Below are positions 1-9,246 of a stretch of 64,000 nt of DNA, piece after piece. The position numbers were made by a program, and so were the translations under genes. A model generated the notes under the pieces. It ran no database searches. It saw nothing but the letters and a program-made list of their open reading frames with translations, and was not told the origin of the DNA. The stretch is from Lepidonotus clava (Eukaryota > Annelida > Polychaeta > Phyllodocida > Polynoidae): NCBI GenBank assembly GCA_936440205.1, contig OW387148.1, positions 11,959,961-12,023,960 of the forward strand, written 5' to 3'. Position 1 is the stretch's first letter. The number at the start of each line of letters is the position of its first letter.

Positions 1-1410
1 CACCTGGTCCCATCCCTTAATCAAAGGTAGACAACCCCATTTCATGGTCATAAACAATAATTTGCAATGATCAGAAACGATTCCAAAAACATTAACCCGA
101 ATTAACTCAATAAATATGATGTCCCTGATTTGACCCCAGAGAAGACTGCTTAAGCTTGTACTTTCTGCCCCAGATGGTCCGGAGATTTTGTTGTAATAAG
201 GTGCCCCTCTCCTTTTGAAAATCTCTGTATCCGCCCCTGTACTAACATACACAATCCCATAACAGTTGTATATACAAGTATATCATTTATTCCATGGGGT
301 TACTGAAGTAGCAGTGATTATAACACACTATATGAAAGTAATAAAGAAAAACGTATACATTTTGTGCAGCCTAATAAGGAGGACCAACCAAAATAGTTTC
401 TGGAATTCCCCTATCTCAGAGTACAAAGGGGATTCCCAGAAATGACGTCATGGGTACGGTGTGTCGTCTAGGGGGACACCTGGTGTACGGTGAGACATGG
501 GGGGGGGGGGGGTGGGCGGGGGTGAATTCACAACATGCACACGTCCGCCATATTGGGGAATCCCCGGGAATTCCTAACATCAAAACGAGGCCAACTTATG
601 TCTCTATTAATCCACAATACTAAGTCTACCTGCGATAATAGGGCAGGAATTGATTTCTAAGGTTGTTAAAATCCAAATATATATTTGTTTCTCATCTAGG
701 ATTGTAGGACTACTGTCATTGAAACTATAATCAAAACATTCAGACAAAGTATTTTGATATTTAAAAAGATATGTTTGATTCTGTCACATTAGATTATAGA
801 GGAAAACAGACATGCATGCATTGCAGCCACTATTAAGAGTGTTTCCCCCTTTTATTCTCATTATAATTGCACCAACTTCAAATTGTTTTCCCAGTAATAT
901 AAACCATTGGTACAGTACAGTGGCATAAGGTGTGTGTCATTCGCGATTTTTTCACACATACATGTGTTATTGTCTATTTTTACTGTGGCATTCACACCTG
1001 TCAGAGAACTTGGCCTCGTTTTGAGGTGTGTGCGACGGTGGCGCCCCAGCCCTGTGCATCTAGTGAATAGTGAACATGTCAAACACAACACGCGCCAGAG
1101 GCCGATACACACGAGTGAGAGAACTTCGACAGAAGAGAATGGCCACTCAGGCCTCACATGTTTCCAACTGGTTCCAGAATTCTTTCTATATTCATTGTTT
1201 ACTCTATTAGATAAACGAGCCGACTTTTTTATTCACCCAGATTTGGCAATTACAGGCAACTTCTATCTCTGTTTTCCTACTTCAAACATAATAATAATGT
1301 AATCATTCCTATATAATAAACTCATATCAAAACATTGTATACATAAGTTACGATATGAGATACGTTGTGCTTACATTAGGTGACGAACCAGGGTTGTTTG
1401 ACCTGCATAT
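1..1410. other. Intergenic, no gene supported
   Basis: I see no convincing gene here. Bases around 205-240 read, on the minus strand, like the CAGGGGCGGAT end of the MITE-like family also seen at 1533-1685. A run of 14 G lies at 499-512. A 45-codon frame at 1076-1210 (+) is arginine-rich and starts in fair context, but nothing else supports it as a gene or exon. Confidence 0.5.
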
Positions 1411-1532
1411 CAACTGACAGGGCCGGACCCATGGGTGGGGGTCAACGGAGTTCAGCTTTTCTTTTTCAGATGCACCTATAAAGTACAAAAAGAGAAGAAA
1501 ATGCCGTATGCCTGTGATTGCATACCTTTCTA

Positions 1533-1685
1533 CAGGGGCAGATCCAGGATTTTGATAAGGGGAGGGGTGCTATATGGAAAATTTCACCTGCACCCTCCAG
1601 GTGCAGGGATTTCACATTAAAAAATTCAAAATTTGGCCCAAAATAGGGGAGGCGTGCACCTGGCACACCTCTAAATCCGCTACTG
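1533..1685. mobile_element. Small MITE-like element with imperfect inverted ends
   Basis: The left end reads CAGGGGCAGATCCAGG. The reverse complement of the right end reads CAGTAGCGGATTTAG, giving imperfect terminal inverted repeats on a 153-bp segment. Similar CAG.GGCGGAT ends occur near 205-240, near 1765 (minus orientation), near 2163 and near 23386. This suggests a dispersed non-autonomous family. No clear target-site duplication is seen, so superfamily assignment is open. Confidence 0.45.
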
Positions 1686-1850
1686 ATTTAGTACTTACCT
1701 ATTATGCTGACCCCTCGCCCCTCCCCCTTTTGGAAATCCTATATCCAAACCTGATTATCTATCAAACTGCATGGGAAGAAAGAAACCACTCAAAACCTTA
1801 AAAGACTTTCTGCCATCCCTTGACTGTATTTTGGGAGTCGTTTAATATGA

Positions 1851-1851
<1 letters not shown>

Positions 1852-1904
<53 letters not shown>
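1852..1904. repeat. (TA)n microsatellite
   Basis: An uninterrupted run of alternating T and A over about 53 bp. Confidence 0.97.
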
Positions 1905-1907
<3 letters not shown>

Positions 1908-3726
1908 TGTAGCTATTGATAGGCACTCCCTCAACGAGTCATGTCTTTAGTCATCTGATTGTCTTTGTTCTTAATGGCCCGTTACACAATGTCATGTTCA
2001 GCAGTAAGGTTATACAACCACTGCCTGGTCCATTCAGCCCTCACCCCTTTACATAAGGACCTCCACTGTCACCTGCAGGTGGGCAGGTCCAGGTGGGTGA
2101 GTGAGAGGTCACTCAGTGCTAGGTGTATGGTTACTGCATGCATGGACCTAGTAGTAACAAGTGGCAGATTCAGGAACATTAGAGAGAGGGGGGGGGGGGC
2201 ACCCATATTCAAAATGGAAAGGAGAGGGCGTGCTATTTTCTTGCTACTTGATTTTTGCTTAAATATTGTAATCATAATATTATTTTGTGTGCATCAGTGG
2301 CAGTATGAGAACGACTATTATTACACCTTAGGGTGATAATGGTTTAGTAGTTAAGAGTTTAACGCATACTGTATCAAACCTGTGTGATAACCAGCTGTTT
2401 ATCACCCTACAGGGTGATAAACGACAGTATCAGCCCTCGACCGGCCCTGCAGGCCCTGGTCTTGGGCTGATATCGGGTTCCAAGCTCAGGGTGATAACAG
2501 CCCTCGTACCCCCTTCTCGATTGGTTATATGTATTTATCTCCAAAAATAATCTCAGAGACTCAATTCCTAACACTGCAATATCTATTAGGGTCTTAATAA
2601 GATTGAGCATTGAACGATGCACAGGATGGAAACTTTTTTTATACCATTTTTCTCTATAAAATCTTGTGCAATTAACCTTGATATTTTCTTGGAAGTTACC
2701 TATGCGACTAAGGATACAAAAGAATTCAAAGCTCTAACTGCATATTCAGCAGAGATATATGTGGCCACAAAGTTGACATCAGAATTAATGACTCTAATTA
2801 CACTGCAAATTTGGCCCATCCTTGGGTCACAAAAAATGGAATATCTTCACAAGTTTATTGAAGTTGAAGCTCACATTTGCAATATGATTCCTCAGCATGT
2901 TCAGGAAGATATTTTTATGGGTTGAAAGAAAATCTGAGACAAAGTGCATAAGGCCCTTGTTGAATTGACATGGAATGACCAAATCAATAGGTCTCCTGAT
3001 AATAATTATATACATATAATAATAAAAACGTAACAGTTCTGGTGTAACAAATTGTATGACCTCTTTATGGAAAACCGGGTCCGTTCATTTATTGCCGCTG
3101 TCTTATTAAGTGGAAAAGAGAGGAGCGTAGGGTGGGAGGTCTGAGGACGAGTCTCGAGTCCCATTATAAGGAAAGACTCCATAGATGCCAGTCAGAAAAC
3201 AACGGAAACCAAAATGTTTTTATTATTATATGTATTGATATTATAATAATTATACCTTTGGTCAAACATTAGAGTTTAATTACTGGCTTCTCCTCCTATT
3301 TTGTGATGCCAACTTCCATTGCTTTGTATCCAAAAGCGTAGTTTGGGGAAATGGTTTTCCCAGTAAACAACTTCCCTGAAGGAATGCATCGAAGTTCTGC
3401 AGTATTTTTTTGCCCCCGTGCTTGATAAAAATCACTTTCTTGAAACCGGAATATTAAACAAAAAATGTTATAATGGGACATAAGATTCGTCCTCCAACCT
3501 CCTAGCTTACTCACCTCTCTTTTCCACTATATCCTGTAGAAATAGGAAAATAGGCCTACTGAATAATGCTGCTAGGATGACCATTTCTAAATTTTATCAT
3601 AATGAATCTATTTTTCTATTCATGATTCATTCCTGTCCCTGTACCCCTCCCTGGACACTGTTGATGGTATGATGGCAGTTACCAGCCTTCTGCATGTAGC
3701 CTGTTTATGTGCCCGTCCATTGGCTC
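1905..3726. other. Intergenic, no gene supported
   Basis: AT-rich sequence with a 10-G run near 2190 and a degenerate GTGGCAGATTCAGG MITE-like end near 2163. The 102-codon frame at 2617-2925 (+) resembles no family I know and has no supporting signals. Confidence 0.5.
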
Positions 3727-3740
3727 ATATTTACCATAGT

Positions 3741-4045
3741 GAGTGAGTGAGTGTTGGGTGTTTTACATTGTACAGACAGCCAGGGTCATTATCATGGTGA
3801 AAACCAGTTGGGACGAATTCTGTCTTTGGTGATCAAATCTATGAGATGAAGGTGACAGGGCGGGCAAACAGCAGCTGATCAAAACCTAGCAATCATTTTT
3901 GCTGTACCTCATCGGTAAGGCAAGCACTAACTGGGAATGGAACCCAAAGAACCACTTGGTCAGTGTAGGGTCCCTCCTATCATCGCCTCTTACGATCAGC
4001 AGGGGCTACTGGGGGCCTATTATTACCCGGACCCCCCTGGGGTAT
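3741..4045 (+). mobile_element. SINE-like retroposon with 14-bp target-site duplication
   Basis: The 305-bp segment starts GAGTGAGTGAGTG and ends in a GC-rich CCCCCTGGGG tail. It is bracketed by perfect direct repeats ATATTTACCATAGT at 3727-3740 and 4046-4059, which shows an insertion with target-site duplication. The interior (tcgcctcttacgatcagcag and following) resembles, from memory, SINE bodies common in molluscan genomes. No RNA polymerase III A and B boxes were worked out. The insertion itself is well supported; the family name is not. Confidence 0.8.
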
Positions 4046-4426
4046 ATATTTACCATAGTTTGTCTTCTACAGAGGAGGGGTGAAACCCCTCCCCACCCCA
4101 CCTTGGCCTTGCTTGATCTGTACCAGTCAAACACAGGGTGCCAACAAAGACCGGCGGGAACTCCTCACTAGTCAACGTGTTTACAGAGGCTAATCCGGTA
4201 ATGTTTAGGGAAGGAGCTCGGGTCGAGGGTCCCCCAACCCACCCCCCGCCGGGTGTGTTTAGACTGGAGTTGAAAGCGTTGGCTAGAATGGTCAAAATTG
4301 GTACCCCGGTGAAGTGGTGACTAACTCCCTCAAAATGAGGATCCCGATGGTAAGACCGTGCGCACATATGGTACGCCGGCGGGCTATACTCCAACATAGG
4401 CGGCATAACCCCCCCTCTCTCTCTTG

Positions 4427-4725
4427 GTCAGACTGGGTTTGAAACCCGGTCTCGTCGGCGGGATGTACTCCAACATAGGCGGCATAACCCCCCCTCTCTC
4501 TCCGGGTTTGAAACCCAGTCTACCCACGGGGCTTCCCATGCGATACTCGACGAATGGTCAGCCGGTCAGACCGGGTTTCAAACACAGTCTAACCATTTGC
4601 AATTTTTTTTTTTTTTGTGGCCAAACCGGGTTTGAAACCCAGTCTACCCACGGGGCTTCCCATGAGATACTCGACGAATGGTCAGCCGGTCAGCGCGACG
4701 TAGCGCGCTCAGTCGCTAAGGGCTA
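4427..4725. repeat. Dyad repeat cluster upstream of gene A
   Basis: Four copies of the dyad (half-sites AGACTGGGTTT / AAACCCAGTCT) at about 4427-4453, 4502-4521, 4561-4592 and 4622-4652, lying within a local tandem duplication of about 70 bp. The stretch after the dyad (GGGGCTTCCCATG, then ATACTCGACGAATGGTCAGC) matches the unit of the 160-bp array at 6637-7316. The same module therefore sits upstream of gene A and between genes B and C, which suggests a promoter-linked regulatory module. Confidence 0.85.
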
Positions 4726-4752
4726 CCTGAGTGAATGGTGACAAGTACAGGA

Positions 4753-4760
4753 TTTATAAA
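4753..4760 (+). promoter_or_regulatory. TATA-like box of gene A
   Basis: TTTATAAA lies 44 nt before the gene A start codon, implying a short leader of roughly 15-20 nt if transcription starts about 30 nt downstream. Genes B, C and D have comparable boxes. Confidence 0.55.
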
Positions 4761-4803
4761 CATCTGTTATAGTCTTCCCTAATACACTGTATTGATCGAC
4801 AAC

Positions 4804-5286
4804 ATGGCGAGGTACATCCCTAATACCTTAAACCATTCCAGGTTACTCCGCGCCTTGAGGCCAGAATCCGTTGCTGACCATGTGAGGCGTGTCATGCGAG
4901 GTTTCAGGCGTACCATGCGCCACACCGGGGGCAGTATTTACAGGCAGGTTGAGTTCCACGAGAATCCTTACTACCTGTGTATTGAATACAGAGATACAGA
5001 GTACGAGTTCACAAACTGGCCAGACTGGTTCTCTTTTCAAATGAGCATGCAACAGGACTTCCGTGACCTATTGGATCCTGGCATGGACCTCAGACTTCCA
5101 CGGTACCGGTACCACCTGCGGTATGAAGCTGGCGACTTCGATGGCGACTTCCAGATCTCGAGTCCAATGTATGATGACGTGATAATCATAGACATGGACG
5201 CGTACATTCTATTCGTGTCAAACATGGTGGACTATGACAGGGCAGCCCAAAAAGGACAGGAACAAGAGTGGACCAGGAATGAGTAG
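4804..5286 (+). CDS. Gene A: small protein of unrecognised family, paralogue of gene B
   Basis: 160 residues from an ATG in strong context (A at -3, G at +4), single exon. I do not recognise the family. It is plainly homologous to gene B: shared IP....L...R.LRA..P.S...HVRRV near the N-terminus, then YRD..Y....W..W..FQ..M..DFR.L.DP.M.LRLP.Y.Y in the middle and F.I.SP toward the end. The product is acidic in its second half (EAGDFDGDFQ, YDDVIIIDMD) and has no signal peptide or membrane segment. It converges on gene B and ends with a histone-type hairpin at 5317. The conserved WPDW/LRLP core suggests a folded domain, perhaps protein- or DNA-binding; that is only inference. The frame is intact, so selection is likely recent. 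Confidence 0.8.
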   Translation: MARYIPNTLNHSRLLRALRPESVADHVRRVMRGFRRTMRHTGGSIYRQVEFHENPYYLCIEYRDTEYEFTNWPDWFSFQMSMQQDFRDLLDPGMDLRLPRYRYHLRYEAGDFDGDFQISSPMYDDVIIIDMDAYILFVSNMVDYDRAAQKGQEQEWTRNE

Positions 5287-5316
5287 TGTGCAAGCCTAAA
5301 CATTTGTTATTTAAAA

Positions 5317-5332
5317 GGCCCTTTTCAGGGCC
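5317..5332 (+). terminator. Histone-type 3' stem-loop, gene A
   Basis: GGCCCTTTTCAGGGCC lies 30 nt after the stop codon: a 6-bp stem (GGCCCT/AGGGCC) with a 4-nt TTTC loop, 5' flank AAAA and 3' flank AACA. This fits the animal replication-dependent histone mRNA stem-loop bound by SLBP (two G, pyrimidines, U-rich tetraloop, A, purines, CC). A purine-rich CAAAAGTTG follows at 5344-5352, about 12 nt after the hairpin, where a U7-pairing element would be expected. No AATAAA was seen close to the stop. Confidence 0.8.
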
Positions 5333-5398
5333 AACAAACTCATCAAAAGTTGCTTTACTTATGCCATACACCCCTGCCATACACCCCCACCAACCCAC

Positions 5399-5427
5399 AT
5401 TAAACCTCATTAGAAGTGAGGTTTAAT
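5399..5427. repeat. 29-nt perfect hairpin (11-bp arms)
   Basis: Arms ATTAAACCTCA and TGAGGTTTAAT are exact reverse complements around a 7-nt TTAGAAG loop. The sequence is unrelated to the main dyad. It lies about 65 nt past the gene A stem-loop, between the convergent genes A and B. Confidence 0.8.
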
Positions 5428-5476
5428 TCTAGTATGTTGGCGCTACGCTAATTAGAAAAAGATCTTCTATAAGTCC

Positions 5477-5910
5477 CCACTGGCGGCGCCACTGGTCAAC
5501 CGACCACTGGCGGAGCCACTATCGATATAAAATGTTATAGTTTATTTACCACATTTATTCCTTTCATACGTGGCCAAACCTGGTTTGAAACCCAGTCTAC
5601 CAGGTTTAATTTAGGCGCGCCGTTAGACTGGGTTTGAAACCCAGTCTAACAAATTTGGGACCTTATTACGTATTTGGAAAAATAAAACTTTGTTTCAATG
5701 GTTGGCCCAGCATAATTTGGGCGCGCCGTCAGACTGGGTTTGAAATCCAGTCTAACAAATTTGAGACCATATTACGTATTTAGAAAAAGCTTGCACCACA
5801 GCCCCCCCGTCCCCAATGTATTACTAATAAAGATTTTGGTAGACTTTGTTTGAAACCCAGGCCTGATTATATCTTTTTTTTAGACCTGGTCTGAAACCAG
5901 GTCTAATCAA
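5477..5910. repeat. Dyad repeats in the A-B intergenic region
   Basis: Begins with a CCACTGG-CGGCG-CCACTGG direct repeat that recurs in the gene C intron near 8036. Dyads follow at about 5572-5602, 5622-5650, 5727-5755, 5838-5863 and 5880-5907. The copy at 5622-5650 is a perfect 29-nt dyad: 14-bp arms around one central G at 5636. The copy near 5880-5907 has changed on both arms together (AGACCTGGT pairing with ACCAGGTCT). The segments around 5605-5690 and 5710-5800 are a tandem duplication of about 105 bp including the dyad. Confidence 0.85.
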
Positions 5911-5988
5911 AGTGAATTAGACTACGCGTGCAGTCGCGCTGTCAAACTTGCATTGTTTGAGTGAAAGTAACTTTTTTGTAAAATTGTT

Positions 5989-6004
5989 GGCCCTGAAAAG
6001 GGCC
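5989..6004 (-). terminator. Histone-type 3' stem-loop, gene B
   Basis: On the minus strand the sequence is GGCCCTTTTCAGGGCC, identical in all 16 positions to the hairpins of genes A and C, starting 27 nt beyond the gene B stop and followed by AACA. A purine-rich CAAAAAAGTT follows on the minus strand at 5978-5969, about 10 nt after the hairpin. Confidence 0.8.
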
Positions 6005-6030
6005 GTTGTAAAAGTCGGGGAATGTTGGTA

Positions 6031-6486
6031 TTAATTCCCACGTGACCATAGTTGTTCCTGCATCCTCTTCTCTTCTCGATCTCTCTGTATCAGGTCCGCC
6101 AAGAAGGGGTGATACTCCCACGCCTCTAAATATAAAAGTTCTTCGTGCAGAGGGCTTCTGATAGTGAAAACATCAAGGTCAAATGTCATTCTATACTGGT
6201 ACTGTGGAAGGCGCAGGTACATGTCCGGATCCATAAGATTCCTGAAGTCTTCAAACATGGCAACTTGGAAATCTGTCCATGTACCCCAATCTGGTAGGTC
6301 GTACTGGTGGTCACGGTACTGGACCACTATGTGGAATGGATCTACACTAGACTCGAGGACAATGTAGAGTCTGCTAGGTCCCAGAGTTCTAAGCACTCGT
6401 CTGACATGACGATCCAATGAGATTGGCATGGAGGCACGCAGAACCCTGGCATTTAATATAGATGAAGGAATGTTTCCATTAGCCAT
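6031..6486 (-). CDS. Gene B: small protein of unrecognised family, paralogue of gene A
   Basis: 151 residues, single exon, ATG in strong context (A at -3, G at +4), intact to a TAA. Homologous to gene A over its whole length, with HVRRVLR near residue 27, QYRDHQYDL, WGTWTDFQVAMFEDFRNLMDPD and YLRLPQYQY as the clearest shared blocks. It lacks the short glycine-containing insert that gene A has after its HVRRV block. No known domain, signal peptide or membrane segment is seen. The C-terminus is charged (RDREEKRMQEQ). It is transcribed toward gene A and away from gene C, with which it shares the 6637-7316 repeat array as a divergent upstream region. An old duplication that has diverged while both frames stayed open implies selection on both copies. 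Confidence 0.8.
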   Translation of the reverse strand: MANGNIPSSILNARVLRASMPISLDRHVRRVLRTLGPSRLYIVLESSVDPFHIVVQYRDHQYDLPDWGTWTDFQVAMFEDFRNLMDPDMYLRLPQYQYRMTFDLDVFTIRSPLHEELLYLEAWEYHPFLADLIQRDREEKRMQEQLWSRGN

Positions 6487-6515
6487 CGTTGCTGTCTACA
6501 AATCACCGTGCCTCC

Positions 6516-6525
6516 AAAATATAAA
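6516..6525 (-). promoter_or_regulatory. TATA-like box of gene B
   Basis: On the minus strand TTTTATATTTTGG lies about 30-40 nt upstream of the gene B ATG, implying a very short leader. Confidence 0.5.
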
Positions 6526-6540
6526 ATCAAATTTGGCTGA

Positions 6541-6615
6541 GGTTGGACTTGTTTTCAAACCCAGTCTGACCAGCGCCGGTCACCACACAGACTTGTTTTC
6601 AAACCCAGTCTGACC
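6541..6615. repeat. Two dyads just upstream of gene B
   Basis: Copies at about 6541-6572 and 6588-6615 read GGACTTGTTTTCAAACCC then AGTCTGACC. The central base is C on the plus strand, the reverse of most copies. They flank the gene B promoter. Confidence 0.85.
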
Positions 6616-6636
6616 AGAGGCAGGCACCGCTCAGTC

Positions 6637-7316
6637 CATGTCGGGGTTGAAACCCAGCCTACGCACGGGGCTTCAACTGAGATACTCGACGACTGGTCAG
6701 CGGCCGGTCATCGCGCCGGCGCGCGCTCAGTCAATGTCGGGGTTGAAACCCAGTCTACCCACAGCGGCCGGTAAGCGCGACCGCGCGCGCTCTGTCGATG
6801 TCGGGGTTGAAACTCAGTCTACTAACAGGGCTTCCACTGACATACTCGACGACTGGTCAGCGGCCGGTCAGCGCGACGGCGCGCGCTCAGTCAATGTCGG
6901 GGTTGAAACCCAGTCTTCCCACAGCGGCCGGTAAGCGCGACCGCGCGCGCTCTGTCGATGTCGGGGTTGAAACTCAGTCTACTAACAGGGCTTCCACTGA
7001 CATACTCGACGACTGGTCAGCGGCCGGTCAGCGCGACGGCGCGCGCTCAGTCAATGTCGGGGTTGAAACCCAGTCTTCCCACAGCGGCCGGTAAGCGCGA
7101 CCGCGCGCGCTCTGTCGATGTCGGGGTTGAAACTCAGTCTACTAACAGGGCTTCCACTGACATACTCGACGACTGGTCAGCGGCCGGTCAGCGCGACGGC
7201 GCGCGCTCAGTCAATGTCGGGGTTGAAACCCAGTCTACCCACAGCGGCCGGTAAGCGCGACCGCGCGCGCTCTGTCGATGTCGGGGTTGAAACCCAGTCT
7301 ACTAACAGGGCTTCCC
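6637..7316. repeat. 160-bp tandem array between divergent genes B and C
   Basis: About 4.25 units of 160 bp. Each unit has two dyad halves (TCGGGGTTGAAACCCAGTCT and the variant GAAACTCAGTCT), a GGGCTTCCACTGACATACTC stretch and two GCGCGC-rich segments (GCGCGACGGCGCGCGCTC and GCGCGACCGCGCGCGCTC). The units are nearly identical, so the array is young or homogenised. Its place between the start sites of B and C suggests a shared enhancer or promoter, or a transposase-binding array. Open frames across it (for example 6798-7094) simply reflect the repeat and are not genes. Confidence 0.93.
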
Positions 7317-7368
7317 TTGAGCTACTGTTGTCCGGCACAGTGAGTTGATAAGGGCACATCGATTCCCC

Positions 7369-7376
7369 TTAAATAG
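7369..7376 (+). promoter_or_regulatory. TATA-like box of gene C
   Basis: TTAAATAG lies 33 nt before the gene C ATG, a weaker TATA match than for A, B or D but at a similar distance. Confidence 0.4.
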
Positions 7377-7409
7377 TGGTCAACCCTTCCTACTGGTCAT
7401 CATTCCAGC

Positions 7410-9133
7410 ATGGATCTTTCACAAGCCATCTTTGCTGCCATCGACCTAGTCAACCAAGGTGAAGGTAACCATATACCTGAACCTGAGTTACTACTGTTGG
7501 AACCAGAAGCCAAACAAGAACTACTGGCTGCACCGCAACCATATCCTGCTGCCCTGGACCTGATCCTGGAGGAGTTGCCCCTCATACCTGGACTCCAGCC
7601 CCCAGGGACTCCTGAGGCAGCCCCTGCACCTCCTCCTCCTCCATCACCTGAGCTTGTATGGCCTGCCGCCCGTCCTCGTCGCCCCGTACGCCGCCGACTG
7701 ATGGAAGGGCCCAACCAGAACAATCAAGAGGAGTTAGGGATTGATGAGAGGCATGTATTTGTTGAGGGGAAACGTGGGAAATTGCTTTTGAAGTCCGGCG
7801 GGTACAAGTTCTACAGGAACGGTACTCAAGGGACTGGAGAGAACCGGAAACAAAAATTCATTTGCAGTCACTACAAGGTCACCAAATGTACTGCCAAGGT
7901 ATTGACTTTTTATCAACATAACATGACAGCATTTCATACAGACAGGGTTCTTGAACCATGTCAATCTGTTGCAAGTTATACTATTATGTACAATAGTGGA
8001 ATATCATTATTATAATAAGACTTATTCATTCGCCACTGGCGGCGCCACTGGCGACTGTATTAATTCAATCAAATTTGTATTTTTAAACAATTAGACTGGG
8101 TCTGAAACCCGGTCTGATCCATGTGTCTACCTTTACATCTGGTTTGAATTGAAACCCAGTCTAACTATAATGTGTATATTTTTCACCTGTATTACCAAAC
8201 AACGTTCACAAATAACTTACACGGGTTTTGTTCCCATTTCAGGCAAACTACATCGGGGAAGACATGGACAACGTTAACATCCAGGGCTGGCACAATCATC
8301 CACCAGAGATCAACAAGAGGAAGGCAGAGGAGATCGAGGCGCAGATCAGGAAGCGTGCACGGGCCGATCTTCAGACCCCAGTAAGGGCCATTTACCAAGA
8401 ACTTACACGTCCGATTGTCCACATGGAGGACAGTCACGCCATCGTGGATGCCCTTCCCACCGACTACAGTATGGCTGCTAGTCTCCAACGCATCCGGAAG
8501 ACACAGCAGCCTCCTCTCCCAAGATCCCTGGCAGGCATGGATCTCACTGGCTGCCAGGACCTACACAACGTCATGATCGATGACGGAGTGGAGGATCGGA
8601 TCCTTGTGGTGGGGGACAAGGACAGTTTTGCCCTGATGTGTGACTCGCGTCGGGTGCACATGGATGGTACCTTTCGCAGTTGCCCTTCCCTGTTCTCTCA
8701 ACTATTCATCATACACGCATTGGTCAGGTCCACTGTAATCCCAATCCTGTACTGCCTCTTGCCCGGTAAGAACAGCACTAGGTACACCCGTCTCTTCCGG
8801 CTGTTGCAGGACAAGGCAGTGGAGCTTGGTATGCGCTTCAACCCCCCTCGAGTATTGGTGGACTTTGAACGTGCGATTCAGAAGGCACTGGGTGTGTTCG
8901 AGCCGACTAACCTCACATGTATGGCCATCCAGGGACGTTGTGCCCAAGGACCACCAGCTATACCTGGAAGATTCTGGGCCATGTTCGGCACTGTTGGAGA
9001 GCTCAGTACCCTGACGACCAGGGACCGTGCACTAACACAGCTGAGATGGGCCAGAGACCATTTCCGTGAACTTGGGCAGCCCGGACCTCAGAACCTCCCA
9101 GTCAATGCCCCAGTTTACCCTGATGAGCAGTAG
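7410..9133 (+). CDS. Gene C: FLYWCH zinc finger plus shortened MULE transposase domain
   Basis: Two exons, 7410-7898 and 8243-9133, with a GT-AG intron (7899-8242) in phase 0 that carries two dyads. The product has 459 residues. The N-terminus is Leu/Pro-rich and ends in a PRRPVRRR basic stretch. A FLYWCH finger spans about 115-184 with C152, C160, H180 and H182, and is completed only by splicing. Residues about 285-375 match the start of a MULE DDE domain: VHMDGTFRSCP (D304) and LVDFERAI (D370), 66 residues apart as the family expects. The usual downstream part, including the C-terminal catalytic glutamate, is not recognisable; the last 80 residues look unrelated. It may be a DNA-binding regulator or a partner-dependent transposase. 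The start has strong context, and a histone-type hairpin follows the stop. Confidence 0.83.
8085..8166. repeat. Two dyads inside the gene C intron
   Basis: Copies at about 8090-8118 (AGACTGGGTCTGAAACCCGG and onward) and 8135-8165 (ending TTGAAACCCAGTCTAAC). The intron also repeats the CCACTGG-CGGCG-CCACTGG motif found downstream of gene A. Confidence 0.8.
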
Positions 9134-9162
9134 TATGGACGACATCTACCCATGACCAAAAC

Positions 9163-9178
9163 GGCCCTTTTCAGGGCC
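9163..9178 (+). terminator. Histone-type 3' stem-loop, gene C
   Basis: GGCCCTTTTCAGGGCC, identical to those of genes A and B, 29 nt after the stop, with flanks CAAAAC before and AACAGAC after. A purine-rich ATAAGAGTTGG follows at 9193-9203, close in sequence and spacing to the AAAGAGCTG-type histone downstream element known from vertebrates. This is unusual because the gene also has an intron. Confidence 0.8.
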
Positions 9179-9246
9179 AACAGACAACTCTCATAAGAGT
9201 TGGTCTTTACTCATTGACCGCGTTGATGGGGTTGATTCTATGGTAG

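Noticed and set aside
907-1302. 131-codon plus-strand frame
   Set aside because: No homology recognised, poor start support, and an overlapping minus-strand frame of similar quality.
6638-7348. 98-codon repeated frames in the 160-bp array
   Set aside because: The frames simply follow the repeat and contain the dyads; no independent support.
4804-9133. Genes A, B or C as histone genes because of the stem-loops
   Set aside because: None of the proteins has histone-fold sequence; gene C is a FLYWCH/MULE protein.
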